Source: Cydia pomonella
Taxonomy: Eukaryota > Arthropoda > Insecta > Lepidoptera > Tortricidae
Direction of reading: 5' to 3'
Length of the DNA stretch: 64,000 nucleotides
Assembly: GCF_033807575.1 (NCBI RefSeq)
Contig: NC_084706.1
Coordinates: forward strand, 24,218,725-24,282,724
Shown here: in pieces, positions 9,458 to 21,353 of the stretch
Position numbering within the stretch: position 1 is the stretch's first letter
Layout: every line of letters starts with the position of its first letter
Position numbers and translations under genes: made by a program
The notes under the pieces: generated by a model
The model's database searches: none
What the model saw: the letters and a program-made list of their open reading frames with translations, nothing else
What the model was told of the DNA's origin: nothing

Positions 9458-12400
9458 CTAAGCTCGTGGAATATCATCTGATATATCAGCAATAATATAA
9501 GCCACTGCAGTCCAGAACGCAGCACACAGATCTAACTCATCAGGATCCTCTACGTTCATCGTATCTCCTTCAGTATGATGAAACCAGAAGTACTTTTCAT
9601 TAGCGTTGTGTAAACCAGCTCCAGGTACGCCAGTATTGGTTATAACCGTTATATCTGAGCCAGGACTATCGTCTTCAACCAGTTCTGAAGCTCCTATAGA
9701 TTCGAAAAGTTTCAAGATTTCGCCTATGATGCATCTAGCTTTCTGACTACCAGCTACAGCCAAACCAAGTGGCGCAAATGTTCCCTCATCTGATTCCATA
9801 ATAAAGTTTATATTATCACTCTCATTTCTATGTTTCTTTTCGTATGCGTAAGCACCGACGAGACCTAGTTCTTCCGCAGTCCAGAATATCGATCTTATCG
9901 TTCTTTTAGGTCTTAAGTTTAAGCGTTTTAGAATTACAGGTGCCGCCCAACTAATGAATAAGCCACCTCCATCATCCATAGCACCCTGACCAACATCCCA
10001 ACTATCTATATGACCAGAAACAATTACTAATTTATCCGGAAGAACAGTGCCTTTAACATCTATCAATGTATTCCTTGATGTTTTAGTATCAAATGTGGAT
10101 TGCATTTTGATATTCAACTTGACTTTAACATCACGATCGACTAATCTTCTTATCAAATCAGCATCTTCAAGAGTGATAGCTGCCGTTGGAATTTTGTTTA
10201 CACCATCACCATAGACTTGTGATCCAGTGTGAGGAGTATTAATGGAAAACGGCGTTATCGATCTAATAAGTGACGCTACAGCACCTTTAGCAGCCGCTTT
10301 GGTTGCACTTTGACTTCTGTATACTACAGTCTCGCCATAAGTGGTAAACTCGGGATCGAATAGAACTATTTTACCAGCGACTTCATCATTTGTTGCATTC
10401 TCGAGCTCGTCAAAATCATTGAACACGATAACCTCGGCTGTGATTCCTTCTGGTGGTGTGCTCACACTTCGCCCCAACCCTAGGAGAGCTATGTTTTTCA
10501 CTCGTGGTTCTAGCATTGTAATGTTTTCTTCTCCTCGAACCCAATGTGGTACCTGAAAGTATTAACCATATGTACATTACTTCACGCTTGCGAAAATATT
10601 GGATCTGTCATTTTAAAGCCATTATTGAATCCGATTGAAATTAACAGGTCTTCCATGTCACCTTTGCCTTTAATAGTATGTATTGTATAAACAGTTATAC
10701 AATTAAAAGTAATTGCGAGTTGAATGAAAAAGTATAGAAACGGAAACAGATGTCATATATTTTAAAAAAAGTGACGAAGCCCCCTGGTGGTGAAGTGGTA
10801 GTGGTTAAAGGGAAACTTTAAAAAAATGTTTTATAACGTTGGATTAAAGGTAAAAAAACTCTTACAAATTTACACAAGAATCCCTCATAGAACTTAATTT
10901 TGTTCATAAAAACCGGCGAACCTTGAAAGCTGAGATATTATTGCAAATCATTAAGAAATTTTAATTTTTTTAGCAGTTTGATGAATATGCAATTGAAAAC
11001 ACATTTTTATTATACTACGTGGTGCCTGATGGTAAGCAGTCTCCGTAGCCTATGTACGTCTGCAACTCCAGAGGAGCCACATGCGCATTACCGACCCTAA
11101 TTTAAAATTTTACCTCTACTTCTTCAGTGGTGATGTCATTTAAGTCTTCTTTTCTAGCCAAGTCTATCATGTAGTCGATGGACTTCTCCAAAACTTCTGA
11201 ACCCGACGGTCGAGCGCCAAATGTGTCTACGAACTTTGCGAGTCTGTAATGATATATAAAGCATTTTTAGATACTTATAGAGACACCTAGAAACTATCAT
11301 TTGAACCAGTCGCTTTTCAGTGAACAAAAACATCGCGAGGAAATCGGAGTACCTAATCCCAATAAAGCCTAGTTTGCCCTCTGGGTTGGAAGGTCAGATG
11401 GAAGACTCTTTCGTAAAAACTAGTATCTACGCCAATTCTTGGAATTAGTTGCCAAACCCCAGGCTACCATGAGCCGTGTCATAAAGGCAGGACAACGTGA
11501 GGAAGAAGATAATGACGCGATATAATTAGAAAATTAGGTATTTAGTCGTAATATTTAAAGTAAGACTAATGCCGTATATTAATAATCGTCTTTAAAAATA
11601 AAACCAACGTAACAAAAAAAAATATAATATATTATATACATTATAATCTCCATCGGGATTCCTAATGGTGCTTTCCAAGAGCAATTGACCGAATAAAAAT
11701 ACCCAAATCACTGTAGGTGGTACAGTCAGCATCAAAAGTAGCGGATCAAATAACGTTTCATAAGTATCTACCATTCTATAACAGCTTAACAAAAAGTGAT
11801 GTCTTTAATATAGAACAACTAAGACTGTAAAAGATATACTTTTGAGTGCGAATTTTAGAAATTTATCTATATTTGGTAAAGTTATCCGAAATATCAGATA
11901 CTTTTGGCGCGTTGTTTCATCCGCTACTTTTGATGCTGACTGTACCTATTTGTGCAGTTCCCTCAATCTCTTCATGATCACACAATGAGATCCTGACCAG
12001 AATAAAATAGAACGATTTGACTTATAAGCTTGTCAAATAAAACAAGAACTTTCCAGATTCGTTCAATCGTCTTTGCGTATTCAAAATCGTGTCAAACACA
12101 TTTTAGAAAAAGGCTTCTGTGGACAAAATATCGTAACGCTCCGAGGACATAATATAAATCAACAAATTCTTATTTAAGTCTGAAACATTGAAACAATGTA
12201 CTCGTATCCCGCCTTTTCAAAAATTATCATTTGATTATTTTCACTTTGCGATGTCTACAGGACATACGCGAACGAGTTAAGCATAAATAATAAAACGAGT
12301 ATGATAAAAATCTGAGGAATTAAGTTTTCTAATATTGAACTTCGTCAAAGTGATGACACGCCCTAAATAGATCTTTAAAAAAATAAGATCTTAAAGTAAG

Positions 12401-13060
12401 TAGTTCAAACTTCAAAGACTATGGGTGCACTCAACTTCCCTTCCCTTCCCAACAAAAGCTCGTACAGACATCTGTTAAATTTTGTCACTATCTGAGCGTT
12501 TCATTTTTTTCCGCTTTTTCATGTAACAATATTTGCCACTTTTGTGTTATTTCTAGTCAGAATCGCTAGCCTTTTTCATCTCCATAGGAGAAAAAAATTG
12601 TTTCGAAATTTCCATACATTTTTCAAACTTTACTTTTTGTTACCGCCATACAAAATTTATGGGGAAATGGTAACACAATAGGAAAAAAATCGCTGGGACA
12701 TTTTTTTATTCCATTAGCATCGAAAGAGATTGTGATTCTGAGTAGAAAAACACAAAATTTATGAAATAAAAAAAAACACATCACAAACAAAAATATCAAA
12801 ATGAAAAACGATAGTCAACACTTAAACTTGACAGACTTTTATGAATAAAGCCAAAATTATTTTACTCACTCGTCATATGTCTTCCCTTTAAAGTCTCCAT
12901 TGTTCACATAATCCAATATCTGGTCCCTAACGTCCTCATAGGAAGCAATTTCTTTTATCAATTCTTCACCCAACAATGATTGACAAACATTTTCTTTTGA
13001 TAAAACCCTTGCTTGGCTTGTTGATATAATGCAAAGGGCTAGTAATAATACAAGACCCAT
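9458..13060 (-). CDS. CPQ: carboxypeptidase Q-like M28 metallopeptidase, gene 1 (complete)
   Basis: A secreted or lysosomal di-zinc exopeptidase of the plasma glutamate carboxypeptidase family, expected to cleave dipeptides with free N-termini. Exons are 13060-12870, 11243-11114 and 10552-9458 (stop at 9458); introns are GT-AG, and the joined protein is 471 aa, the usual family length. A hydrophobic signal peptide (MGLVLLLALCIISTSQA) starts at the ATG. Exon 2 encodes the FGARPSGSEVLEK block. The M28 zinc site is complete: His288 in SGHIDSWDVGQG, Asp in MDDGGG (300-301), the catalytic Glu pair in WTAEELG (334-335), Asp362 in MESDEGTF and His in FHHTEGDT (432-433). N-glycosylation sequons include Asn in ENIT. 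Intron 2 (560 nt) carries a LINE 3' end close to the exon-2 donor. Splice sites are read by eye; the exon phases agree exactly with the paralogue at 40-48 kb. Confidence 0.93.
11007..11103 (-). repeat. LINE 3' end in intron 2 of carboxypeptidase gene 1
   Basis: The sequence TGATGGTAAGCAGTCTCCGT...CTGCAACTCCAGAGGAG, with its remnant TACTACGTGGT end, is the common 3' tail also seen at 17958-18077, 28201, 37440-37530 and 57489. It lies only ~10 bases past the donor of exon 2, in the same sense as the gene. The donor GTAAAATTTT itself lies outside the repeat. Confidence 0.75.
11720..11945. mobile_element. mariner-like MITE, TACAGTCAGCATCAAAAG family, copy 1
   Basis: A ~226-bp element whose ends TACAGTCAGCATCAAAAGT and its reverse complement match over ~26 bp. 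The TA at each end is the likely target duplication, and CAGT termini suggest Tc1/mariner ancestry. It sits inside intron 1 of carboxypeptidase gene 1. A second copy at 51292-52642 is split by a later insertion. Confidence 0.88.
11946..12865. other. remainder of intron 1, carboxypeptidase gene 1
   Basis: AT-rich intronic sequence with T-runs. No embedded gene or clear element was recognised. Confidence 0.5.
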
Positions 13061-13074
13061 AGCTGTACGTTTGT

Positions 13075-13108
13075 ACTGAGATGCTGTGATAGGGTATCTG
13101 CTTTTGTA
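13075..13108 (-). promoter_or_regulatory. candidate core promoter of carboxypeptidase gene 1
   Basis: Reading the minus strand toward the ATG at 13060, a TATA-like TACAAAAG (13108-13101) precedes an arthropod-type initiator CTCAGT (13080-13075) by 31 bases, the classical spacing. The start site would leave a ~17-base 5' UTR. This is prediction from motif and spacing only. Confidence 0.35.
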
Positions 13109-13427
13109 GTTTGGGTTATCGGCTTTAATCTAAAGTATTCTTGTCAAGTACAGAGTACGGGCGAGATCGAGATACTATTAATTAATGTCTGTCAAATCTA
13201 GAAACATTAAATTATAATACGTAGCATAATTCTAATAAGATTTATACAAACACATGCAAGTATCCCACAACCTTTTTTTTTAATACATGGAAAACCAACA
13301 GCACTATATATAGTCAGAACTTACAATAAAATTACAAAGCCAATTATATAAATATGATAAATTAATAGAATATTCTACCTGGAAGTAACAAAATGGAAAA
13401 AAATATTCCGTTTTTAATTTCAAACAA

Positions 13428-13884
13428 TAGGGTTGTTTCCATCTACAAATCTTAGGGCAGAATTGTATCCCAATAAATTATTTTGTATTATAAGAACATG
13501 TTAAACGACTTTTACTGTAATGTCCATATTTTTGTAAATATTGAATTTACAATATCTTTTAGCATACGTCACGTGACCAAACTCGAAACGTCATTAAAGA
13601 TTCTGATGACGTGACAACTCTCGGATTGACACTGTTGACAGTTAGGCTATAAACAACAAATGACAAATGTCAGTTGACAGTTCGTATCTTCTACGTGTGT
13701 ATATAGTTATGTGTCAAACCGTAAACTGTGACGTCACACAATTTTCAAAGAGCGTTTTGGGCGCGAAAGAAATTAATTTAACATATTTAAAGCCGTTTTT
13801 AGTATAAAAGTTGAATTTTAGCGGAACTTTTAGTTAATATATAGAACGTAATACAAGCGTTTCGAAAAATTGGAAACAACCCTA
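13428..13884. mobile_element. MITE with TAGGGTTGTTTCCA ends
   Basis: TAGGGTTGTTTCCA at 13428 is inverted as TGGAAACAACCCTA ending at 13884. The TA dinucleotides look like a mariner-type target duplication. The ~457-bp interior has no ORF. It lies between the first exon of carboxypeptidase gene 1 and the orphan exon at 17.5 kb. Confidence 0.8.
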
Positions 13885-14345
13885 TTATGAAGTATTATTT
13901 TTATTTGTTTGCACAATTAAATTTTTGCCTATAATAAGTAAAACCCGAATTGAAAATTATACATATTACCTACCGAATTAGGAGTGGTAGGATGACCATG
14001 ATTGTAGCGTATTGTTAATTAAATTTGTCGTCAACAAAAGTTAGGCCAAAGATGTGAAAATTGTTTCACTTACATACGATGGTGAACGATTAATTAACAT
14101 TTTCTGAGTGTGTAGGATTAGTCCTGCTCACGTCTCATGAATCATCCTGTTTAGAAAACTGAAGTGTCGGAGTCCTCGGCCCGGACACGGATCGTTCTAG
14201 CGTGAGTCATCCATTATTCTGGTTTGTCCGAGAATTTGCCTCGCTTTTCAGTAGTTTCAATGATAATAAGAAAATCTTATCGTTGAACTATCAGGCTATC
14301 AGTCCCTGTCATCTTCGTTTGATCCGTGGATACTTAACGTTGAAC

Positions 14346-14452
14346 GATAAACATCGTGTCATTCACGAAGACGCGTGGATTGCTCGTATTGCCATGTTAT
14401 CAAAGGTTAGATTTGACAAATCTGCGCGTCATCGTGGATGACACGAACTATA
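14346..14452. mobile_element. small hairpin MITE (CGTGTCATTCACGAAGACGCG), copy 1
   Basis: ATCGTGTCATTCACGAAGAC at the left pairs with GTCATCGTGGATGACACGA at the right to form a ~105-bp imperfect palindrome. Diverged copies lie at 50296-50400, 53905-54012 and 63040-63130. Confidence 0.7.
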
Positions 14453-14598
14453 CCTACTTTAGAGATAGGGACCGAATAAATTGTTTTTTTTAAAGAAATT
14501 GTCTGGTGAATCTCGATTTACGTTTCGACACTATTCACTCCAGCCATCCCTATTTACCCTGGTTAAAGATACTTATAATCTACCATGAAATAAATATA

Positions 14599-14949
14599 TA
14601 CCGGGTGTTTCCTGTAACAGGAGCAATAAATTAAACTGCAGGCTGTACTCCTCAAACTGACCAACATTTGTTCAACAACTTTGAAAAATAACTTATGTTT
14701 TGATTTTTATTACACATTGAAGTTAATTCTAAGACGCAATGTATTGCGAATTTTGTTATGTTTAAAGCGTGACAAGCAACGTCAATCACTCCGATGTCAG
14801 CGTACATTGAAAATAATATTAAATTTGTATGAAAACGTTAAAATCTAAACATTTCATAATTTTTAATAGTTTTTATTCAGAAGTTATATCGTTTTAGGAG
14901 TACAATATATGGTTTAATTATTTGCTCGTGTTACAGGAAACACCTGGTA
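14599..14949. mobile_element. MITE with CCGGGTGTTTCCTGTAACA ends
   Basis: CCGGGTGTTTCCTGTAACAG at 14601 is matched in inverse by CTCGTGTTACAGGAAACACC ending near 14947. Both ends abut TA. The ~350-bp interior is AT-rich without coding potential. A TA microsatellite touches the right end. Confidence 0.85.
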
Positions 14950-14966
14950 TATATATATATATATAC

Positions 14967-15980
14967 GTTTATTTATCATGTAAACATATAATTTTGACTC
15001 AAAATCCGTCTTCTCATCATCGCACCATACTCTCGTCACCAGTCAACATCAAATATCTTTTTTTTTAACCAACGGTTTTAAAAGTTCAAAGAGGTTCTAT
15101 TTTACCAAACAAGTTATAGATACTTGGTCAAGCAAATCTCGTCAGTAGCAAAAGGCGGTTTGAAAAACTTGAACGACGGCCATCATGTTTACTTACATTC
15201 TGAATCGTTGCTATTTTGAGAGAAATTTCTGCTGTCACCACTAAATATACAATATACAATCACGCTCGTTGTTCGTAAATATTTGTAAAATTTGAGGTTA
15301 TGATAATTTAGTACATGTTTTGGTTCGATGTACATTGCTGCTTTTCTTAGCGCAATACCAACGCAATACTACTTTTTGAGTGTTGCCTTACTTCACTTTG
15401 CTGTATATTGCTACTGACATACTTTGCTCGACAGGCTATAGGTACATTCTCTTGTAACAACAATAAAGAACTTTACCAATTTGTGAAACTGAATACGAGA
15501 CCATAACCGATCAAATCAATATAAGTATATCAAGATATTGGAAATATATCTCTCGTATTGTCGAAGAATACGAAACCTTATGGTTTTTCATTTGCTGACA
15601 ATACTCACTATTCTTAGGGCTTCCCTTTGAACGCTCCTGTGTTTCTAAGACCTAGTCAAGAATATAAATAATTCATTTGTACTACAAACAATAAAATTTA
15701 ATTGCATTCATTTTTATTTCAATTTATAAATTGCCTTGATCCTTATTTCATTTCATTGATTCAATAGTTATTTTTTAACTTGTTTATTTGACATTTGTTT
15801 GTAAAATTTGACAAAAACATCGAAATTTGAAAAGCCCCTATAAAGCCTATTTGCTGTATAATTGCTTGAGTTTAAGCTTGCCTATACTTAACACAGTATT
15901 TAATGACATGATTTGAAATGGAATGATTCTAGATATAATTTTGAAGCTTTATAGATATAATTTGTTATGCCTAGTAGGGA
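14967..15980. other. intergenic, no gene seen
   Basis: AT-rich unique-looking sequence; I recognised no exon or repeat. Confidence 0.4.
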
Positions 15981-15989
15981 TTTTTTACT

Positions 15990-16110
15990 ATCCTTACTAA
16001 TTTTATACATATGTTAATGCGAAAGTACTGTCTGTCTGTTACCTCTCTTCACACTTAACCGTCGAACCGATTTAGATGAAATTCGGCATGAAGATAGTTT
16101 GAGCCCTAAT
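15990..16110. repeat. common repeat end (GTCGAACCGATTTAGATGAA)
   Basis: The segment TACTGTCTGTCTGTTACCTC...GTCGAACCGATTTAGATGAA followed by ATTCGGCATGAAGATAG is, to my knowledge, a very common dispersed repeat in insect genomes. The boundaries are not clear here. Confidence 0.45.
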
Positions 16111-16460
16111 TATAATTATTTAGGTTGTTTTTTTAAACCCTTTAGCTATATTTAGCGAGTCATGCAAGACATACTGAGGAAGTTTTATACATCAAAAGGT
16201 TTTATAAATATTTAAAAAATTGTGTAGCCGGACCATTTTACGAAAAATACGCTGCGTCAGCCATTTTATTACAAATTGACTGCGCAGTGCTGATTTTTAG
16301 TCCGTCCCCTTCACTGAACCACATTGATATGACATGCGGGTTAATGGATTTTTTGTTTTATTACCAGAGATAGCTTGTGAATACAATTATAGTACAATTT
16401 TTTTTATTACAAGTGAATATTTAATATTTTAATTTGGCATTTACTTGATATTGACAACTG

Positions 16461-16649
16461 TACCCCTAGTGTAACTGTGATCGACATCATAACGTGACGA
16501 ACGCGTTTGCGTTAAGTGTCATTTTGTATAGGATTTTGAGTTTCAAAAACGTCCCGCTTGGCGCGCTCTTTCGAAATTCAATACAAAATGAGACTAAACG
16601 CAAACGCGTACGTCACGTTTGGAAATCGAATTTATTTACACTAGGGGTA
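16461..16649. mobile_element. MITE, TACCCCTAGTGTAA family, copy 1
   Basis: A 189-bp palindromic element with TACCCCTAGTGTAA ends. The interior holds CGCGTTTGCGTTAAGTGTC and its inverse and the GGCGCGC core. The copy at 51787-51975 is also 189 bp and inverted relative to this one; 27086-27217 is an internally deleted copy. TA-flanked, mariner-like. Confidence 0.92.
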
Positions 16650-17269
16650 CTGGTTATATTTATAACTCAAGTATTTTACTGAATAGGTACAAACAATGCC
16701 ATAGTCATAAGTTTCGTTCATTGAAACGTACAGCGATAAGTAATAGTACTTTTTGTATGAGAGAATACTCTTCATAAACTTTGTATGACGATAAAAAAGT
16801 GGAATTTTTGGACATTTTCTTGTATCAAGATAGAAACTGATACCCGTGATTCAGAGTGAAAATATTAACCATGTTTTTTTTTTAATTAAAAAAAAAAACA
16901 CTTCAAATGCGTCCGGGTTGTCCTTGTTCATAACTATTCCAATTTTCTAATCGACAGTGTACAGTAGTTCTCGAGATTTTGAGGCGTTGAGAACTTTCCT
17001 TAAAATACCAAAACACAACACCAAGTTCAAATGTATGATATTTTATTAATAAGGACTTTGGAAAATTAGCTTAAGAAACTGTGATTTATATTAATTTATT
17101 AATAACGGAATAAACAAATGTAATAATATTTACTGAGCACTTTTAACGGTAATAAATTTGGGTCAAATCGCCGAAAACAGGCATGGTGCCCAGAAGGCTG
17201 GCCGTACTTGCCCACTGTATGGCGATACTTATTCGCTGTGCGAAATACCGGCCAGCCCTCCTTTATTAT

Positions 17270-17430
17270 CCTTTTGAACGCCACGATACCTAAAAGCGTC
17301 GTAACTAGTCATGCCCACAGCGCCAAGGACAACTATAGGTGTTATGGCGGACGCTGTCAAAGTAACCTTCAAACTTTCAAGTAAGGTTTACATTAGCTCC
17401 CTTGCGCCCGGGATCTTGGCGTTTGAGTGA
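17270..17430. repeat. dispersed repeat shared with 60984-61160
   Basis: The run containing CCACAGCGCCAAGGACAAC, GGCGGACGCTGTCAAAGTAAC and GCGCCCGGGA is present in inverted orientation at 60984-61160 with about one difference in ten. No ORF. Confidence 0.75.
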
Positions 17431-17491
17431 TGTTTGAGTTTATGAGATAAAGCGTTCAGTATTAATACCTACACATCCAGTAAATACTTAC

Positions 17492-17694
17492 TCTTCATAC
17501 GTTTTCCCTTTAAATGGTCCCGTCCTAACATAGTCCACAATATCTTGTACCACTGAATCATACGATCCGATTTCCGCAGCAATGGCCGAGTTATCACACG
17601 ATTTCAACTCCACATAACTTTTTTTCTTCCTAGCACTGTGCACTTGCGCGATAAGAAATAAAAGTACATATAAATAAACGTTAGATGTAAACAT
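17492..17694 (-). CDS. orphan first exon of a carboxypeptidase Q-like gene
   Basis: An ATG at 17694 opens a 203-nt exon encoding a signal peptide (MFTSNVYLYVLLFLIAQVHS) and an N-terminal propeptide-like segment ending FKGKTYEE, closely similar to FKGKTYDE of gene 1. It ends at a strong donor (GAAGA|GTAAGT) in exactly the phase used by exon 1 of both complete genes, and its length equals that of the first exon at 40035. No exon 2 or 3 of its own exists between it and gene 1, whose ATG is 4.4 kb downstream. Joined to exon 2 at 11243 it would stay in frame. It is either an alternative first exon of gene 1, giving a second signal peptide, or the stump of a deleted tandem duplicate. Confidence 0.72.
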
Positions 17695-17957
17695 TTTATC
17701 GGTGCGTCTGGTGCGGTATTACGTTGCACTGTGAATGGGCGTTGTGTCATTGGCCATGACACAATAGTAATGACTCGAATGTTTAGGCTATTCGCATACT
17801 CGACTACAGGGGGCCGAGTTTTGAATTTCGAGCATTCGATTTCGTCACTCGAAAATCTGTGGAAAGAAGTTTGAAATACGAGAGGTAGAAATTGGAAATC
17901 TAATGGTAATGACCACTCGTTTTCATTTCTAAGAATTTAAATGCCTAGTAGTGGATT

Positions 17958-18435
17958 TTTTTTTATTTTATACCACGACGGTGGCAAACAAGCATACGGC
18001 CCGCCTGATGGTAAGCAGTCACCGTAGCCTATGGACGCCTGCAACACCAGAGGCATTACATGCGCGTTGCCGACTCTTTAAAAACCTGTACACTCTTTTT
18101 TTGAAGAGCCCCATACTGTAGCCCCTCGGGAAAACCTCGGCAGGAAGCTCATTCCGAACAGCCGAAGCGTTCGCGGGAGGAAATTCCTCTTAAACCGCAC
18201 AGTACGCGACCATTTAGGTTTTAGGGTGTGAGGATGAACACCCTGCCGACGGCGAGCTGTGCGGTGATAGAAAGCGGCCGTTGGCATCATGTCAAACAAT
18301 TCTTCAGAGCACAGCCCATTGTACAAGCGGTAGAACACACACAAGGAGGCAAAGTCTCTCCTTAGACTTAAAGGTTCAATACCGCTTGTGAGTTTGGGAT
18401 CGTCGACGATTCGTACAGCGATATAGTGGATATAG
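17958..18435 (-). pseudogene. jockey-like LINE, 3' fragment with RT C-terminus
   Basis: The minus strand from about 18435 reads IVDDPKLTSGIEPLSLRRDF, then SLCVFYRLYNGLCSEELFD, HRTARRRQGVHPHTL and TVRFKRNFLPRTLRL, the conserved end of jockey/CR1-type reverse transcriptases. After LPRTLRL the frame shifts: the expected NELPAEVFPRGYSMGLFKK continues in the next frame, so a base has been lost and the copy is dead. Its 3' tail, to an A-run at about 17960, is the same ~110-bp block found alone at 11007, 28201, 37440 and 57489, which identifies the source of those repeats. Confidence 0.85.
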
Positions 18436-19605
18436 TATTCAAGGGAGAACGCGAAATTAAGCGATCGGAATTCAAAAATCGGCCTTCTGATCTACAATGT
18501 ATTAGATTGCCTGTCAAATATTAAAAATGCGACCAAAATCTTGACAAGACTTCACGCTTGACTTGCCTTTATAATTACTGTTTTGTCTCTTTGAATTATA
18601 CAGTCAGCTGCAGAGAAAAGGACTGCATAGCAATTTGAATACGCCTCGTTGCTTACCTCTGTATTTAACAGTGATCTAACTATGGTGATTACGTGAATCA
18701 ATGAGGATATAAACATAAATTATGACTGCCTTATGTCTTAATTAATAGTAATCAACCGCAAGGCAGCCTGTGGCGATCTTTTGGGTGTAACGACCCCACG
18801 GACCCGAGGACTCCCGAGAGTCGGTCAGGGTCTCCGTCTCCGGCGTGTCTTCGTCGGTTGGAGTGGACTCCAAGGGGACTCTCAAATCTGGCTTGCCTTC
18901 ATTGGCCGTTCAGACTTCAGAGAGGAGCCGTTAGATCTATATGCTCCAGGGGTGGATGTGAAATATACATAAGACACGAGTTGGTACATTGGCTGTTAGC
19001 AGCCACTCTCAAGACCGCTGGACCCTGGTCGTCTTCACGATGGCAGTTTCAGGGGCCCATCTAGTGGGCGGCAAGTCACCGCCTGCCTCGATAACTAATG
19101 AAAACATTGTTATGGCAGGTGCCTGGATGACTGCAATACCCAGTCTCATTGTCCACACAAACTTCAATTCATAGACCGTTATACTGTTCACTTTTTCTAC
19201 AATAGTCCCAATGCCTGCTGCGACCGGTTCATGGGTGTCGCTTGTTGCGCCTGAGAACGAGTTACAGTAGGCGTTCTACATGAAATTAAAGCTCTCTAAA
19301 AGGCTTATATTGGATCTATATCCCCACGCAATCCTATCAAAAGCCCGGGTTTTAAAGGCCCATGAAATCCAAGGAGCTACAAATAATAATAATTATTATT
19401 TTGTCTAAATTAAACAAGTGGTGACTTAGGTACAATCTTAATCCACCTGTCAGGCCAACTTAGAGTGGGATTATTTACAAAAGATAAATAGGGATCTACA
19501 CAATTATTATTATATTCAATTCTGAGATCATATCATGAGATTTACCCTCTAAGGCCTTTGTAATAAATTATTTTGACTTGTTGAACTACTACAAAAACAA
19601 GATGG
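18436..19605. other. intergenic; GC-richer patch of unknown origin
   Basis: Between 18760 and 19360 the sequence is GC-richer than its surroundings (GACCCCACGGACCCGAGG, GGTGGATGTG, GGGGCCCATCTAGTGGGCGG) and open in several frames, but none gives a recognisable domain. Its character suggests the 3' UTR of a LINE. I could not confirm a class. Confidence 0.35.
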
Positions 19606-19800
19606 CCCATCATAAAAAATACGGACAAGTGCGAATCGGACTCACCCACCGAGGGTTCCGTACTTTTTAGTATTTGTTGTTATAGCGGCAACAGAAATAC
19701 ATCATCTGTGAAAACTTCAACTGTCAACAAGCTATCACGCTTCATGAGATACAATCCTGGTGACAGACGGACAAACAGACGGACGGACGGACAGCGGAGT
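19606..19800. repeat. CCGGCCAAG / GGGTTCCGTA family fragment
   Basis: Carries GGACAAGTGCGAATCGGACT and CACCGAGGGTTCCGTACT, then GGACGGACGGACAGCGGAGT. It belongs to the family at 1381-2022 and 24108-24300. Confidence 0.65.
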
Positions 19801-19929
19801 CTTAGTAATACTCCAGCTCCTAAAGTTCCTAAAGATGATGTTTATAATATTTATATAATTTATATATATTACCTACACTATTGTTTACCCGCCAGTGCAT
19901 GTCATACAAAATTATTTGTTTAAATGTGA

Positions 19930-20880
19930 ACTTTAACATCTGTTAATAGAGTTGAATATTATAACTGCCATATATGGCTTCGCAAGGCTTAAAAATTACA
20001 CGAACGTCACGAACCCGCCGCTAGATCGCAGTTTCCACACAATCGAATTACAATTCTATCTAATTATAATTATATCTAAAAATGGTGCATTTATGCAACT
20101 GACAAGATGTTTAACACTTTCTGTCATGTCAACAATTGTTTGTCTTAAATGTCATTTGAAGTGGCCAGTTAAGTATTAGATAAAAGAGTTTCTAGAATCC
20201 GTTCAATGAGGTCTCATTTAATTATCTCGTTAACAAAATGTTTCTACGGAGCAAATTTTCTATAAAAAAACGTCATAAAACCTATAATGTTTCATAATTA
20301 AATATTACTTACTTAAATACAATAATACATAATAAACTTAAAACTAGTAAATATACTAAAAGTACTAAAACATTAACAACAATACTATTTCAAAATAATT
20401 TTAACCACCAATTTAAATGAATATTTTATACACATAAAATATTCATTTAAATTGTAGAAACTTTTTATTAGTAGCCATTTCTTGAGCTTATTTTTATATA
20501 AAATAATAAATAAATAAAATTTTATTCATTCGTTAGCATACATGCTTTTTACAACATAATTTTTAAATTGATACAAAAAAAATTTACTCAAATTTTAAAT
20601 AAAATTTATAAATAACAGAAAAAAAGTTGGTTGGCACCCTTTACAGACGGAACCCAACAAGTGTTTTCTCAGAAAATGGATGTTAATTTAATATAATGTT
20701 AACAATTTTTACGACGCTTAAACAAACAATCTCAAGGCAATTTTAATAAAACAAGACGTAATTAATTGTGAAAATGTTGAGAAAAAAGGGAACAAGGCTA
20801 TTGAAAACGACAGTGTTGATTTGATGGACAGAAACAATAAGGAAACTGGTTAATTGGCAATTTATATAAGATTTTCGGGT
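19930..20880. other. AT-rich intergenic sequence with a short perfect hairpin
   Basis: No gene seen. At about 20415-20453, ATTTAAATGAATATTTTA and its exact inverse are separated by six bases, an 18-bp-arm hairpin. Confidence 0.5.
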
Positions 20881-21059
20881 TTTGTTTATATTTATTTAAG
20901 TTGAAGATTTTGTGTTTATTCTATTTATAATTAAGAGTTGGCTATACCGAATTCTACCTTCCCATACAAACGAAGTTTCTCATTTTAAAACTACATGTGG
21001 GATTGTAATGAAACTTTGCACATTAAAGTAGAATGACATGATCTACCTAGGGCTGAAAT

Positions 21060-21353
21060 TGAAGAGATAGTTTATTATTCAAGTAGACATATTACAATGC
21101 GCTTATGAACGTCAAATAAAGCTACACCGGCTCTAACCCTACACCTCGAACCCGAGAAGATTTAAATCCCCCCTCAATTGGAGGAGGGTATCCCAATATG
21201 GACCGGCAAGAAACTCGGCGGGACACATCTTTTCAAATCATTACATCTTATAATTAACATGCATTAGAATGCATGAATTAGTTTATATTGCTTCAGCTCA
21301 TTAACTTATTAAACAAACAACATAGAGCAAAACGCTCTATGCACGCTGTATTT
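21060..21353. repeat. LINE-like 3' end fragment
   Basis: The run CACCTCGAACCCGAGAAG...CCTCAATTGGAGGAGGGTAT...AACTCGGCGGGACACATC is GC-richer than the flanks and, from memory, is a common lepidopteran repeat end. No ORF. Confidence 0.4.
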
